NCBI RefSeq assembly: GCF_030161895.1
Contig: NZ_BSVB01000001.1
Span: forward strand, 1,550,001 to 1,614,000
Direction: 5' to 3'
Source of the DNA: Pseudolysinimonas kribbensis
Lineage (GTDB): Bacteria > Actinomycetota > Actinomycetes > Actinomycetales > Microbacteriaceae
Length of the DNA: 64,000 bases
Positions 29,268 to 39,363 of this stretch are shown here, one piece after another. A program made the position numbers and the translations under genes. The number at the start of each line of letters is the position of its first letter. Position 1 is the stretch's first letter. Under the pieces are notes generated by a model. That model made no database searches. It saw nothing but the letters and a program-made list of their open reading frames with translations, and had not been told where the DNA came from.

Positions 29268-30617
29268 GCGATCGCCATTCCGAGCGCGCGGGCGCCGGCC
29301 CCGAGTTCGATCTCCGACACGCGCACCGCCTGACCCGTCTCGAGCGACCTGTTGCCCGCCAGTCCGACGGCGACCGCGCGCACCCCGTCCGGCCAGCCGG
29401 CGACCCGGCCGAGGGCATCCTCGTCCGGACCGCGGAAGACGTCGCGGAGCAGGATCCGGTCGCCGCCTCCGTGACCTCCGGCGCCCATCGGGATCGGCAC
29501 CTCCTCGGCCGGCGCGAAGTGCTCCTGCACCACGAGACGCTCGCTGACACCGCGGGTACGGTCGGCCCGCACGCCCTCAGGATGCGCGCTCGGGTCGACC
29601 GTGACCCGCCCGTCCTCGCCGATCAGCACCGCCCCGCGCTCGACGACCGCGAGCTCGGCACGACCCGCGGTGCCGTTGATGGCGATCGAGTAGCCCTCCC
29701 ACGGCGAGTGGGCGTTGAGCGAGTACGACATGCTCGGCCCGCCGGCGTAGTCCACGACGAGCGACAGGTTGTCTTCGATGGTGATGCCCGGGTCGAACAC
29801 GTCGCGGTCGCGCAGGTAGCCGTCGTAGCGCTCCTGGTCGTAGTAGAGACCGCGCAGCTCGGGGTCGGCGCGCAGGTCGAGGCTGAACGCGTCGCGCAGC
29901 GGCGAGTCGATCGACCCGCGCTCGGCACGCGGTCCCAGGCCCCGCCTTGCCGCGTTGTCGGCTCCGTAGAAGCGCAGGCCGCCACTGGCGAACACCCGGG
30001 ACGGGACGTCCGCGATCCACCAGTTCACGAGATCGAAGTGGTGGGACGCCTTGTGGATGAGCAGGCCGCCGGAGTTGCGCTTGTCGCGGTGCCAGCGCCG
30101 GAAGTAGTCCGCGCCGTGCGCGGTGTCGAGCACCCATTCGAAGTGCACCGACGTGACCTCGCCGATGCGCCCGGAGGCGACCACCTCGCGCAGCGCCGTG
30201 TTGCGCGGGGCGTAGCGGTAGTTGAAGGTGATCGTGACATCGCGCCCCGAACGATCGGCGGCCTCGGCGATCCGGCGCACCCTCTTCGGTCGTCGTGAGC
30301 GGCTTCTCGACGACCACGTCCGCGCCCGCGTCGAGGGCCGCGACGACGTAGTCGGCGTGGGTGAGGTCCGGCGTCGTCACGATGACGCGATCCACCCGGT
30401 GCTCCCGGATGGCGGCCCCCAGATCCGCCGGGTCGAATCGCGCCGGGCGCCCGAGCGTCTCCCGGCCGGGCAGGGAGGCGCTGTAGTCGAGGCGGCCCGG
30501 ATTGCGGTCCGCCCAGGCCACGAGCTCGGCGACGTCGGCATGGTCGCCCGCGATCGCGTCGAGATACATCTGCGAACGCGAGCCCGAGCCGACGAGTGCG
30601 TATCGGCGGCGTGTCAC
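29264..30617 (-). CDS. Gfo/Idh/MocA-family oxidoreductase
   Basis: The N-terminal Rossmann domain reads RRRYALVGSGSRSQMYLDAI, with TTPDLTHADYVVAALDAGADVVVEKPLTTT (the EKP motif). The C-terminal domain has NYRYAPRNTALREVVASGRIG and GGLLIHKASHHFDLVNWW, with the catalytic Lys/His-His region. These enzymes act on sugars, sugar acids or inositols with NAD(P). The frame breaks near 30287, where GAGGGTGCG appears to carry a surplus G. GTG at 30617 has AGGA seven bases upstream; GTG at 30629, overlapping the permease stop, is also possible. Confidence 0.83.
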
Positions 30618-30625
30618 GACTTTCC

Positions 30626-31519
30626 TCACTTGATTCCGGTGGTGGCGATCCCGCGCACCAGGTAGCGCTGTCCGATCAGGAACGCGATGAACAGGGGCAC
30701 GAGAGAGACCACCGACATCGCGAACATCGACCCGTAGTCCGAGCTGGACTGCGCATCGACGAACCCCTTGAGCGCGATCGACGCGGTGAACTCGTTCGGC
30801 GAGCGCAGGTAGATGAGGGGCCCGAAGAAGTCCGCCCAGGTCCAGATGAAGGTGAAGATCGCGGTGGTGGCAAGAGCCGGCGTCATGAGCGGGAGGGTGA
30901 TCCCGGCGTAGATGCGCAGGTGGCCGGCACCGTCGATGCGGGCCGCCTCGAAGATCTCGTCGGGCAGGGCGCGGATGAACTGCACCATGAGGAAGACGAA
31001 GAACGCGTCGGTCGCCAGGAACTTGGGCACGATGAGGGGCAGGAAGGTGTTGAGCCAGCCGAGGTCCTTGAAGATCACGAACTGGGGCACGAGCACCACT
31101 TGGAACGGCAGCATGATCGTGCCGAGCATGATGGCGAAGAACAGCGACCGGCCACGGAAGCGCAGGCGGGCGAACGCGTAGGCGGCCAGCGAGCACGAGA
31201 CCAGGTTGCCGATGATGGCGCCCACCGCGACGACGGCCGAGTTGAGCAGGAACTGCCCGAACGGGAACTCCTGGGCCGTCCACCCCTTCATGTAGTTCTC
31301 GAGCGTCAGGTGGCTCGGGAAGATGCTCAGGTCGCGGAAGATGTCCGCGTTCGGCTTGAGCGACGACACGACGAGCCAGATGAGCGGGTAGAGCATGATC
31401 ACGCAGAGCGCGAGCAGGGCGGCGTGCCGGAGGATCGACTGCCAGATCGGCCGCCGACCGCGACGTCGTCGTCGTCGCGGCGCGAGGACGATCGGCGTCT
31501 CGGCGTCGAGAGCGGTCAT
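30626..31519 (-). CDS. Carbohydrate ABC transporter permease (MalG/CUT1 type)
   Basis: An inner-membrane permease of 297 residues with an Arg-rich cytoplasmic N-terminus, six helices, and the ATPase-contacting EAA loop EAARIDGAGHLRIYAGITLPLMTPA. The N-terminal block LYPLIWLVVSSLKPNADIF is typical of MalG-like subunits. It pairs with the permease at 31556 and the binding protein at 33831. No ATPase gene is in the locus, so a shared MsiK-type ATPase elsewhere is likely, as is usual for actinobacterial CUT1 importers. Confidence 0.93.
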   Translation of the reverse strand: MTALDAETPIVLAPRRRRRRGRRPIWQSILRHAALLALCVIMLYPLIWLVVSSLKPNADIFRDLSIFPSHLTLENYMKGWTAQEFPFGQFLLNSAVVAVGAIIGNLVSCSLAAYAFARLRFRGRSLFFAIMLGTIMLPFQVVLVPQFVIFKDLGWLNTFLPLIVPKFLATDAFFVFLMVQFIRALPDEIFEAARIDGAGHLRIYAGITLPLMTPALATTAIFTFIWTWADFFGPLIYLRSPNEFTASIALKGFVDAQSSSDYGSMFAMSVVSLVPLFIAFLIGQRYLVRGIATTGIK

Positions 31520-31555
31520 GGTCGGGCCTTTCGAAGCGTGCTCGGTCGGGGTCGG

Positions 31556-32503
31556 TCAGTCGTCATAGAAGACCCAGTACCGCGACAGCCAGAAGTTGAT
31601 GCCGGTGAATCCGGCGATCACGAGGAGCAGGAACCAGGCCATCGTCGACGCGTAGCCCATGTCGATGGGCGCCGTGAAGGCGTTCTGGTACAGGTACAGC
31701 GTGTAGAAGAGCGTCGAGTCGCTCGGTCCGCCCGTGCCCCCCGACACGATGTAGGCCTGGGTGAACGACTGGAACGCGAAGATCATCTGCAGCACGAGGT
31801 TGAAGAAGATGATCGGCGTCAGCAGCGGGAAGGTGATCGAGAAGAAGCGCCGCACCTTGCCCGCTCCGTCGACGGCGGCGGCCTCGTGGTACATCTCCGG
31901 GATCTGGCGAAGGCCGGCCAGGAAGATCACCATGGGCGAGCCGAAGGTCCAGACGTGCAGGAGCACGAGGGTCCACAGGGCGAAGTCGGGGTGCGAGATC
32001 CACCCGGGGCCGTCGATCCCGAACACGGCCAGGAAGCCGTTGACGAGCCCGTCCTTGCCGAACACCTGCCGCCAGAGGATCGCGATCGCGACCGAGCCGC
32101 CCATGAGGCTCGGCAGGTAGAAGACCGATCGGTAGAACGACAGGCCGCGCATCCCCCGATCGAGCACCAGGGCGAGAGCGAGAGCGAGGATCAGCTGCAG
32201 CGGGACGGACACGACGACGTAGAGCACCGTGATCCCGAAGGAGTGCCACAGGCGCTCGTCCTGCGCCATCCGCACGATGTTGCCGAATCCGGCCCAGCGC
32301 GGCGGGGTGAGCAGGTCGTAGTGGGTGAACGAGAGGACGAGCGACGCCACCATCGGGCCGATCGTGAACACCACCAGGCCGATGAGCCACGGCGCCAGGA
32401 ACAGGTAGCCGGTGATGTTGTCGCGGGCTCGTGGCTTCGGGCTCCGGGCCCCGCTGCGCCGGCGTGACACGGTGAGCGAGCGCAGCTCTCCGAGACTGCT
32501 CAC
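31556..32503 (-). CDS. Carbohydrate ABC transporter permease (MalF/CUT1 type)
   Basis: A 315-residue permease with GYLFLAPWLIGLVVFTIGPMVASLVLSFTHYD at the start, then the EAA loop YHEAAAVDGAGKVRRFFSITFPLLTP and six helices. It is the first gene of the minus-strand operon that continues into the MalG-type permease, oxidoreductases, KdgD and dehydratase. The operator at 32552 lies 49 bases upstream. Confidence 0.93.
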   Translation of the reverse strand: MSSLGELRSLTVSRRRSGARSPKPRARDNITGYLFLAPWLIGLVVFTIGPMVASLVLSFTHYDLLTPPRWAGFGNIVRMAQDERLWHSFGITVLYVVVSVPLQLILALALALVLDRGMRGLSFYRSVFYLPSLMGGSVAIAILWRQVFGKDGLVNGFLAVFGIDGPGWISHPDFALWTLVLLHVWTFGSPMVIFLAGLRQIPEMYHEAAAVDGAGKVRRFFSITFPLLTPIIFFNLVLQMIFAFQSFTQAYIVSGGTGGPSDSTLFYTLYLYQNAFTAPIDMGYASTMAWFLLLVIAGFTGINFWLSRYWVFYDD

Positions 32504-32551
32504 GATGACCTCCTCGTCCGTCGTCCGCCCGGCGGTCGCGCCGGGGCCCGT

Positions 32552-32563
32552 GAAAGCGGTTTC
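32552..32563. promoter_or_regulatory. LacI-type operator GAAAGCGGTTTC between the ABC permease operon and lacI-type gene
   Basis: GAAAGCGGTTTC, flanked as CCCGTGAAAGCGGTTTCTCG, is identical over 16 bases to the site at 33742. It can control both the divergent permease/catabolic operon and the regulator gene itself. Confidence 0.8.
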
Positions 32564-32676
32564 TCGATTATGCGGCGGGATGCCCGCGAGGTCAAACGGC
32601 TCGGCCCCGGCGATTCGTTATGGTGACACCTATCGCGGGGCGGTCGCCAGTGGCCGTGCGGGAAGGGCGGACCACC

Positions 32677-33681
32677 GTGGCGAGCCGATCGGGCGCAGCG
32701 ACCATCGCCGAGGTGGCGCAGCGCGCCGGGGTGTCGCCCGCCACGGTCTCGCGCGTGATGAACGGGCGCTTCGTCGGAGAGCCGCAGGTCGCCGAGCGGG
32801 TTCGGCAGGCGGCGGCCGAGCTGGATTACTCCCCGAACCATCTCGCGCGCAGCCTCGCCCTCGGCGAGACCAAGGCGATCGCCTTCCTCGTGCCCGACCT
32901 GTCGAACCCCGCGTTCCAGGCCGTGCTCTCGAGCCTCAGCAAGACGGCGGCGAAAGACGGCTACCGGGTGCTCGTCGTCGACTCCGGCGAGTCGCCGACG
33001 GAGGAGCCGCTCCTGGCCGCCGAGGCCCGCCGGCGGTGCGATGCGATCGTGCTGTGCGCGCCGCGCATGTCCGAGGACGATCTCGTCGTCGCGGCGGATG
33101 CGCTGCGTCCGGTCGTCGTCATCAACCGTCAGACGTCGCGCGTGAGCGCCCCGACGCTGTCGATCGACTACCGGTCGGGGGTCGAGAGCCTCGCCCGCCA
33201 CCTCTACGACCTCGGTCACCGCCACCTCGTCTTCCTCGAGGGGCCGGAGGGCAGTGTCTCGAACCGGGCGCGACTGCTCGGCCTCGAGGACTTCGAGCGC
33301 TCGACGCCGGATGTTCGCCTGGACCGGTTGCCCGTGGGAGCCGGATCGGAGGACGGCCTGCTCGCGGCGGGCGACGTCATCGCCACCGGCGCGACCGCCG
33401 CGCTCGCCTTCAACGACCTCGTGGCCGTCGGGCTGATCGGCGGGCTCGTGGAACGCGGCGTCCGGGTGCCCGAGGATCTCTCCGTGACGGGGTTCGACGA
33501 CATCCCGTTCGCGCGGTATATCTCCCCGCCGCTGACCACCGCGTCGGTGCCGCACGAGGAGCTCGGTGTCCAGGCATGGAGCCGGATGCGTTCCCTCGTG
33601 CGCCACGAGACGCCCGAGCACAACGTTCTGTTCCAGCCCCGTCTCGAGCTGCGCAAGTCGACCGCGGCGCCGCGGGCCTGA
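32677..33681 (+). CDS. LacI-family transcriptional regulator of the uronate/xylan locus
   Basis: The DNA-binding domain is ATIAEVAQRAGVSPATVSRVMNGRFVGEP with the hinge helix YSPNHLARSLALG. The sugar-binding core follows (IAFLVPDLSNPAFQAVLSSL, then VTGFDDIPFARYISPPLTTASVP). GTG at 32677 with GAAGGGCGG upstream is preferred, and in-frame GTG 32650 and ATG 32620 also exist. It sits between two copies of the same 12-base operator and is the natural candidate to bind all four sites of the regulon. The effector is probably an imported oligosaccharide or uronate. Confidence 0.92.
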   Translation: MASRSGAATIAEVAQRAGVSPATVSRVMNGRFVGEPQVAERVRQAAAELDYSPNHLARSLALGETKAIAFLVPDLSNPAFQAVLSSLSKTAAKDGYRVLVVDSGESPTEEPLLAAEARRRCDAIVLCAPRMSEDDLVVAADALRPVVVINRQTSRVSAPTLSIDYRSGVESLARHLYDLGHRHLVFLEGPEGSVSNRARLLGLEDFERSTPDVRLDRLPVGAGSEDGLLAAGDVIATGATAALAFNDLVAVGLIGGLVERGVRVPEDLSVTGFDDIPFARYISPPLTTASVPHEELGVQAWSRMRSLVRHETPEHNVLFQPRLELRKSTAAPRA

Positions 33682-33741
33682 GCCGGGCCGGGCCCGCCGG
33701 CGCTCGTTGACACCGTTCGGCCGCGGTGCTAGCTTCCCCGT

Positions 33742-33753
33742 GAAAGCGGTTTC
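33742..33753 (+). promoter_or_regulatory. LacI-type operator GAAAGCGGTTTC upstream of the binding-protein gene
   Basis: This is the third exact copy, in CCCCGTGAAAGCGGTTTCTCAG, 78 bases before the start of the solute-binding protein. TTGACA-like TTGACACCG at 33708 and TAGCTTCC suggest that the promoter overlaps it. Confidence 0.8.
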
Positions 33754-33830
33754 TCAGCTTTGCGATCCCGAAACCGCCCGGTTCCGCCGACACGGCGGGC
33801 CGTCGAACTGAGAACAACGAAAGAGGCGCA

Positions 33831-35160
33831 ATGACGCGTACAGCACGCCCCTTGCCCGCGTAGCCGCTCTCGGCGCGACCGTCGCGGCAGCACTCATCCT
33901 CGCGGGCTGCGCCGGCTCGCCGGCCGCCGCGCCGAGCGACGCCGGGCCGACCTTCAACCCGAAGCAGAAGATCACCCTCCACATCTCGTGGTGGGGCAAC
34001 GACGGGCGCGCAGCGCTCATGTCCAAGGCGATCGACCTGTTCGAGAAGAAGTACCCGAACATCACGGTGAAGGCCGAGAGCGTCGGGGCTCCGAACGACC
34101 TGTTCAACCGCCTGACCACCGACTTCGCCGCGGGCGGCACCACCGCGCCCGACGTCTTCGCTCTCGGCGGCGCGCTGCCGCAGCAGTACGGCGGCTCCGG
34201 GCAGCTGCTCGACCTCGGCACGGTGAGCAAGTACGTCGACATCCAGGACTACGCGGCGACCGCCACGGTCAGCGCGACGGTCAAGGGCAAGCTCTACGGG
34301 CTGCCGACCGGCGGCAACGCGATCGGCGTGCTGGTCAACGAGGACCTGTTCAAGAAGGCCGGCGTCGACCTGCCCAAGGCGAACTGGACCTGGGACGACT
34401 TCATCAAGGCGGCGGACGAGATCGGCAAGAGCCACACCGGGGTCGCCGGTGTCGACCTGCGGATCCAGGACATCCTGGGCACCTACATCGCGCAGCTGAA
34501 CAAGACCGGCGTCTACGACTTCAAGGGCAAGGTCGCCGCGACCCCGAAGCAGATCCAGAGCTGGCTCGAGATCGAGCAGAAGCTCGTCAAGGGGGCGGCA
34601 TGCCCGACCCGTCGGTCGTCGTCGAGAACCACAACCTGACCCCCGACCAGACCCTGTTCGGCACCGGCAAGGCGGCCATGGCGTTCTCCTACAGCAACCA
34701 GATCGCCGCGTACTCGGCGGGCACGGGAGGCGCGAAGGTCGAGATCGTCACCCCGCCCACCTCGACGAAGCTCTCCGGCCTCTCGGTGCTGCCCTCGCAG
34801 TTCTGGGCGATCAACGCGCACACCGCCCAGCCGGCGGCGTCGGCGCTGCTCGTCGACTGGCTGCTCAACCAGCCCCAGGCGGCGAAGGTGATCCTGGCCG
34901 ACCGCGGTCTGCCCTTCAACCCGAACACGCTCAAGGTCGTGCAGCCGCTTCTCGCCCCGGCGGACGCGGAGGCCGCGGGATACCTGCAGAAGGTGCTCAA
35001 GGTCGGCGTCGAGGCGCCGCCGCAGCCCAACGGCGGCTCCGTCATGAACGACCTGTCGCAGCGCATCGAGTCCGACGTGCTGTTCGGCAAGACCTCGGCG
35101 GCCGACGGCGGCACGTCGTTCGTCCAGCAGTTGACGGCGGCGCTGGCCACGGCCCAGTAG
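33831..35160 (+). CDS. Extracellular solute-binding lipoprotein of the CUT1 sugar importer
   Basis: A family 1 binding protein with signal peptide and lipobox (ALILAGCAG), then ISWWGNDGRAALMSKAIDLFEKKYPNITVKAES, VFALGGALPQQY and NWTWDDFIKAADEI, typical of oligosaccharide-binding proteins. ATG at 33831 follows AAAGAGG. The frame breaks near 33850 (CGCCCCTTG needs another C) and at 34591-34595 (GGGGG should be GGGGGG). The restored length is about 443 residues. It is followed by a hairpin and the intracellular glycosidase gene. Confidence 0.9.
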
Positions 35161-35173
35161 TCGCATCACCTTC

Positions 35174-35205
35174 GGTGGGCGGTCTCCGATCGGGGACCGC
35201 CCACC
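35174..35205 (+). terminator. Hairpin after the solute-binding protein gene
   Basis: GGTGGGCGGTCTCC (35174-35187) and GGGGACCGCCCACC (35192-35205) pair over 14 positions with one G-U, around the loop GATC. Placed between the binding-protein and glycosidase genes, it may lower readthrough and thereby raise the ratio of binding protein to enzyme. Confidence 0.7.
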
Positions 35206-35229
35206 GTCGTCTCGGGGAAGGATGTCGGC

Positions 35230-36861
35230 ATGACGGGGATCGACGACGCGCTCGCGCGGCTGCGCAGGTCCGACCCCGTGCGCGAGGCCGGGCTCTCGGG
35301 GGCCCTCGCGGAGGGGATCGCCGAGGCCGGCATCCGGTTCGCCTCGATCGGCGGCCCGCTCGGCGACCGGTGGATCCAGGCGCTGCGCGAGCTCGACGCC
35401 TGCGTCGGGCCGCTCGCCCCGGGCGAGGACCCCGTGCTCAGCGAGGGCGGGGTCTACCACGGCGCGTGGATCGAGAGCACGGGCACGATCAACGCCGAGG
35501 TGCTCGACCGCTTCGCGCCCGCGGTCACGCGGTCGACCCATCTCCTCTTCGCCGACCATGCCCGAGCCGACGGGCTGATCCCCTACAAGGTGACCGCAGA
35601 CGGTCCGGCCTTCTCGCAGATCCAGATCGTCACGCCGTTCGCCCGGTCGGTGTGGCGGCACCACCTTGCCACCGGCCGCCGCGACCTCGCGCACCTTCGC
35701 CGGATGCTCGGCGTGCTCACCGCGAACGACGCCTGGCTCGCCGCGCACCGCGACACCCGTCGGACGGGCGCGGTCGAGGCGTTCTGCACCTTCGACACCG
35801 GCCACGACCTCTCGCCCCGCTTCTGGCACGTGCCCGACCGCTGCTTCCACGGCGACGCGGCGCGCTTCGATCCGGCCTCGCCGGGGCTCCCGTTCATCGC
35901 CCCCGACCTCACGGCCAACGTCGTCGCACAACGGCTCGCACTCGCCGACATCGCGGCCGAGCTCGGCGACGACGCGGACCCCTGGCGCGAACGGGCGGCC
36001 GTGTCGCTCGCAGCCCTGTGGGAGCAGTGCTTCGACGAGAACGCGGGCATGTTCTACGACCGGGACGCCTCCGGCGGGTTCGTGCGCGTCGACTCCGACG
36101 TGCTGCTTCGGGTGCTCGCGTGCGGCGTCGGCGACGACGCGTTCGCCGCCGTGGCGCTCGAGCGCCACCTCCTGAGCACCCGCCGCTTCCTCGGCCACTA
36201 CGGGCTGACGTCGCTCGCGCTCGACGATCCGCGCTTCGATCACGACGCGAGCCGCAACTCCTGGGGCGGCCCGAGCAACTTCCTGAGCATGATCCGCGCC
36301 CCCGACGCGTTCGAGCCGCACGGCCGGCTCGCCGAGCTCGCGGTGATCGAGCAGCCGGTGCTCGCGGCCCTGACGATCGCCGACCGGTTTCCGCAGTGCC
36401 TCGATCCGTGGAGCGGCACCCCGGGATTCACGTCGGTGTACTCCCCGGCGATCCTGTGGTTCCTGGATGCCGTGGAGCGCGCCGCGGGCATCCGGACCCG
36501 GCACGACGGCGGCATCGACTTCGGCGGTCTCGTGCCGACCCGGCTCGAGCACGGCGCCGCCGCGACGGCCACCGCCTACGCGCGCACGATCGGCGGGATC
36601 CGATACGAGCTCGCGGGCGACGACGAACGGGTCGTCGTTCGGCGCGACGGCTCCCCGCACCTCGAGTTCGCGCGGGGCTGGCACGTCGAGGCGGATGCCG
36701 CGGGCGCGCCCGTCGCGGTCGTCGGCGTCGCGGGCGGCCCCGTCGCGGGCACGTTCACGTGGCCGGGCGGCGCGCTCGACCTGGCACTCGCCCCGAACGA
36801 GCGCCTCGCCCTGGCCGACGGCGCCCGCACCTCGATCGGCTTCATCCCGCCGCACTCGTAA
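35230..36861 (+). CDS. Intracellular (alpha/alpha)6-barrel glycoside hydrolase, MGH1/GH63-like
   Basis: The 543-residue protein has no signal peptide. It shows the six-hairpin pattern of MGH1-type glycosidases: GGVYHGAWIESTGTINAEVLDRFAP, GLIPYKVTADGPAFSQIQIVTPFARSVW, ENAGMFYDRDASGGFVRVDSDVLLRVL, NSWGGPSNFLSM and FPQCLDPWSGTPGFTSVYSPAILWFL, with acidic residues at the expected catalytic places. A beta-rich C-terminal domain follows. It presumably acts on an oligosaccharide imported by the neighbouring ABC system. The linkage cleaved cannot be told from sequence. Confidence 0.72.
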   Translation: MTGIDDALARLRRSDPVREAGLSGALAEGIAEAGIRFASIGGPLGDRWIQALRELDACVGPLAPGEDPVLSEGGVYHGAWIESTGTINAEVLDRFAPAVTRSTHLLFADHARADGLIPYKVTADGPAFSQIQIVTPFARSVWRHHLATGRRDLAHLRRMLGVLTANDAWLAAHRDTRRTGAVEAFCTFDTGHDLSPRFWHVPDRCFHGDAARFDPASPGLPFIAPDLTANVVAQRLALADIAAELGDDADPWRERAAVSLAALWEQCFDENAGMFYDRDASGGFVRVDSDVLLRVLACGVGDDAFAAVALERHLLSTRRFLGHYGLTSLALDDPRFDHDASRNSWGGPSNFLSMIRAPDAFEPHGRLAELAVIEQPVLAALTIADRFPQCLDPWSGTPGFTSVYSPAILWFLDAVERAAGIRTRHDGGIDFGGLVPTRLEHGAAATATAYARTIGGIRYELAGDDERVVVRRDGSPHLEFARGWHVEADAAGAPVAVVGVAGGPVAGTFTWPGGALDLALAPNERLALADGARTSIGFIPPHS

Positions 36862-36915
36862 CTCGCGAATGACCGATTAATCCCAGTGCGGGAGCGACGT
36901 ACTGGTCGATTTTGG

Positions 36916-38315
36916 TCAGTCGCGCGCGAGGTGCTCCCGGAGGAGTTCGACGAGGGGCGACCGCTCCCGGGTGCGGTCGAAGCGGAACCCCGACGCGAGC
37001 TCGCGCGCCTGGTCGGGCGTCACGCCGCGGAAGAGGTCGCCGAACTGCTCGGCGAGGGGCTCGGCGAGCAGGATGTGCCGCACGAGCACGGCGATATGCG
37101 GCTGCCGTCCCCACGGCCACGGCGCGTAGCCCGGGAACTCCCGGTCGAACAGCGCATCGAGGGGATCGAGGATGTCGCGCACTCCGGCATCCGACCCGCC
37201 CCACGAGTCGATGCCGAGCCGGCGCTTCTTCTCGACGAGCGCGCCGATGAGCTGCAGGTACTCGCTGTCGGGCGCGACCGTGCGCAGCCCCTGCAGCCTG
37301 ATGTCCTTGTACGTCCAGAGCGCCCAGCTCGCGCCGTGCTCCCGGTAGATCTCGAGCTGATCGCGCAGCAGCCGGTAGCGCCACTCCTCGACGCCGCGCC
37401 CCGGCGGGTACATCGGGCCGAACTCGCCGATCCAGATCGGCGTGCCGGTGCGGCGCATGTACTCGGTGCGGCGGAGGAATGTCTGCTCGACCACCGTCCG
37501 GTCGAAGAATTCGCCGCGAGTGGTACCGGGGTACTCGGTGGCGCTCGTGATGCCGGGCAGCGCGTAGTCATGCGCCGTGTAGACCGTGTTCTCCATCGGC
37601 TCCGCGCGGCCGTCGAGGAACGAGAAGTCGGTGGAGTACTTGTTGCCGTCGAGGAAGAGCACGTGGCGCCGATCGATCGCCCGGATCGCCCGCTCCAGCC
37701 GCTCGTAGAACGCCGGCAGCACCTCGCCGCTCGCGTCCGACGGTTCGTTGATCGGGTTGTAACCGGCGACCTCCGGCCGGTCCTTGAAGCGGTCGGCGAG
37801 CGCCTCCCACAGATGCACGACGCGGTCCTGGAAGTGCCGGTGCTGCCAGAACTCGGCGATGTGGGTCGGGTTGTCGCTGTGCCAGTGCTGGTTCTGCCGC
37901 CCGGGCAGGGCGTGCAGGTCGATGATCGACCGGATGCCGTGCCGGGCGAGCACGGTGACCGCGCGATCGAGCTGCGCGAAGCCCGACTCCTTGAGCTCGA
38001 ACGGCCGCGCGTCGTCCTCGAAATGCCGGTAGTTCACGGCGATGCGCATCGAGTCGATGCCGATGGCGGCGAGATAGGCCGCATCCTCATCCTGGATGAA
38101 GTCGCCGAGGTAGGCGTCGAAGAACGCGTCGTAGGCCTCGCGTCCCATGCGGTCGAGCAGGATGCGGCGGATGCCCTCCTCGTTGCCGGGGTAGCCGGAG
38201 ATGAAGTTCTCCATGTTCATCCACCCGCCGAGGCTCACCCCGTGCAGGTGCACGGGCCGCTCGCCCTCGTCGACGAGATCGGCCCCCGCACCGCCAGCCA
38301 GTCGAGTCGTGTCAT
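36916..38315 (-). CDS. Glycoside hydrolase family 5 enzyme (cellulase-like), cytoplasmic
   Basis: The GH5 barrel has acid/base Glu in VAGYNPINEPSD and the nucleophile Glu in PIWIGEFGPM. Conserved substrate-site segments are LHGVSLGGWMNMENF, MRIAVNYRHFED, IIDLHALPGRQN and NTVYTAHDYALPG. There is no signal peptide, so it should act on imported oligosaccharides. ATG at 38315 starts MTRLDWLAVRGADLVDEGER after correcting CGGGGG to CGGGGGG near 38285; as sequenced the frame opens only at 38253. ATG at 38315 overlaps the M24-like stop as ATGA. The restored length is about 467 residues. Confidence 0.87.
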
Positions 38316-39363
38316 GGCAGTTCCTCTCCGTAGCCGAGGGTGCGCGGCCGCTGCCGCCCCCGTGCGTCCACGACCGGCCAGCGGGGGTCGGTGGTCAGTT
38401 CCTCGATCCCGTCGGCGTGCACGACCACGGTGTCCTCGAGCTTGAGACCGGGCGCCCAGGGGTTCCAGGCGAACGCCTGTCCGGCGACGATCCGGTCCGC
38501 GGCCGCCGGGGTCGCCTTCGGGTCGCGCCCCAGATATCCGGTCGGGCCGCCCTGATGATGACGCAGCCAGGCGTCGGCGCCGAAGCCGTGCCGCTCGTAC
38601 GACCGGGCGATGTCGCCGAGCACGTCCGAGAGCACGCGCCCGGGCTCGGTGGCGGCGAGGGCATCCGCCTCCACCTCGCGCAGCGCCGCTTCCCGCGTCC
38701 CGTCGCCCGGATCCGCCCCGACCCACCGGGTGAGGTTGACGATAAGACCGTCGCGCCGGGCGCCGACGACGGCCATCGCCCGCGCCCCGAGCCGCGCCGC
38801 GGTCGGGAGCGGATGCGGCACGCCGGTGCGCGCCTCGCCTGCGACGAGCAGCACGACGGGCTCGGCGCCCGCGGCGACGAGGCGGGCCGCGAGATCTGCG
38901 GCCACCGCTCGCTCCGTGCGGTCGGGGCGGGTCGCGGCGAGCACGTCGGTCGTCAGCGCGGCCACCTCGGTGCCGAGCGCGCGATAGCGCTCGAGCTCGG
39001 CGGGCAGGAGGAAGCCCGCGCCGCCCGGAGCTCCGGCACGACGTCGCCCTCCGTGAGCCACCCGTCCGCGGCGACGGGGAGCGGTTCGAACCACGGCAAC
39101 TCCTGGATCCGGACCCCGCCTCCCAACTCCTCCTCGCGCAGGCGATCGACCTCGTTGGCCGGCGCGTGCACGAAGATCGATCCGTCCGCGTCGACGGCCG
39201 CGGTGAGCACCGCCGGTCCGCCGAGCGGGACCGAGACGCGGGCTCCGTCGAAGAGCCAGGCGAGGGACTCCGCACTCGTGAGCAGCAGGCCCTCGGCTCC
39301 GCGCGCGTCGATGATCGCGCGCAGTCGCGCGAGCTTCCGGACCCGATCGGTCGGCCGGTTCAC
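38312..39363 (-). CDS. M24 peptidase-like (pita-bread fold) protein lacking canonical metal ligands
   Basis: The N-terminal creatinase/prolidase-like domain begins NRPTDRVRKLARLRAIIDARGAEGLLLTSAESLAWL, and the C-terminal domain has WLRHHQGGPTGYLGRDPK. Xaa-Pro aminopeptidases bind two metals through D, D, H, E, E. Here the segment that should give two Asp reads GLIVNLTRWVGADPG, and the IEPG Glu is replaced in AFAWNPWAPGLKLED, leaving only His and one Glu. It is probably not a normal aminopeptidase. The frame breaks near 39030 (GGAGFLLPAELERYR is restored). It is translationally coupled to the GH5 gene (ATGA) and the MFS gene (GTGA). Confidence 0.78.

Noticed and set aside
34591..34600. Programmed frameshifting at GGGGG runs
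   Set aside because: The same defect affects unrelated housekeeping and catabolic genes throughout the window, which fits homopolymer miscalling better than regulated recoding.
34513..36855. 780-residue minus-strand open frame
   Set aside because: It is antisense to the binding protein and the glycosidase, with shadow composition and no motifs.
36862..36915. Weak inverted repeat (GACCGATT/GGTCGATTTTGGTC) between convergent glycosidase genes
   Set aside because: The arms are imperfect and widely spaced, which is too weak to call a terminator or operator.
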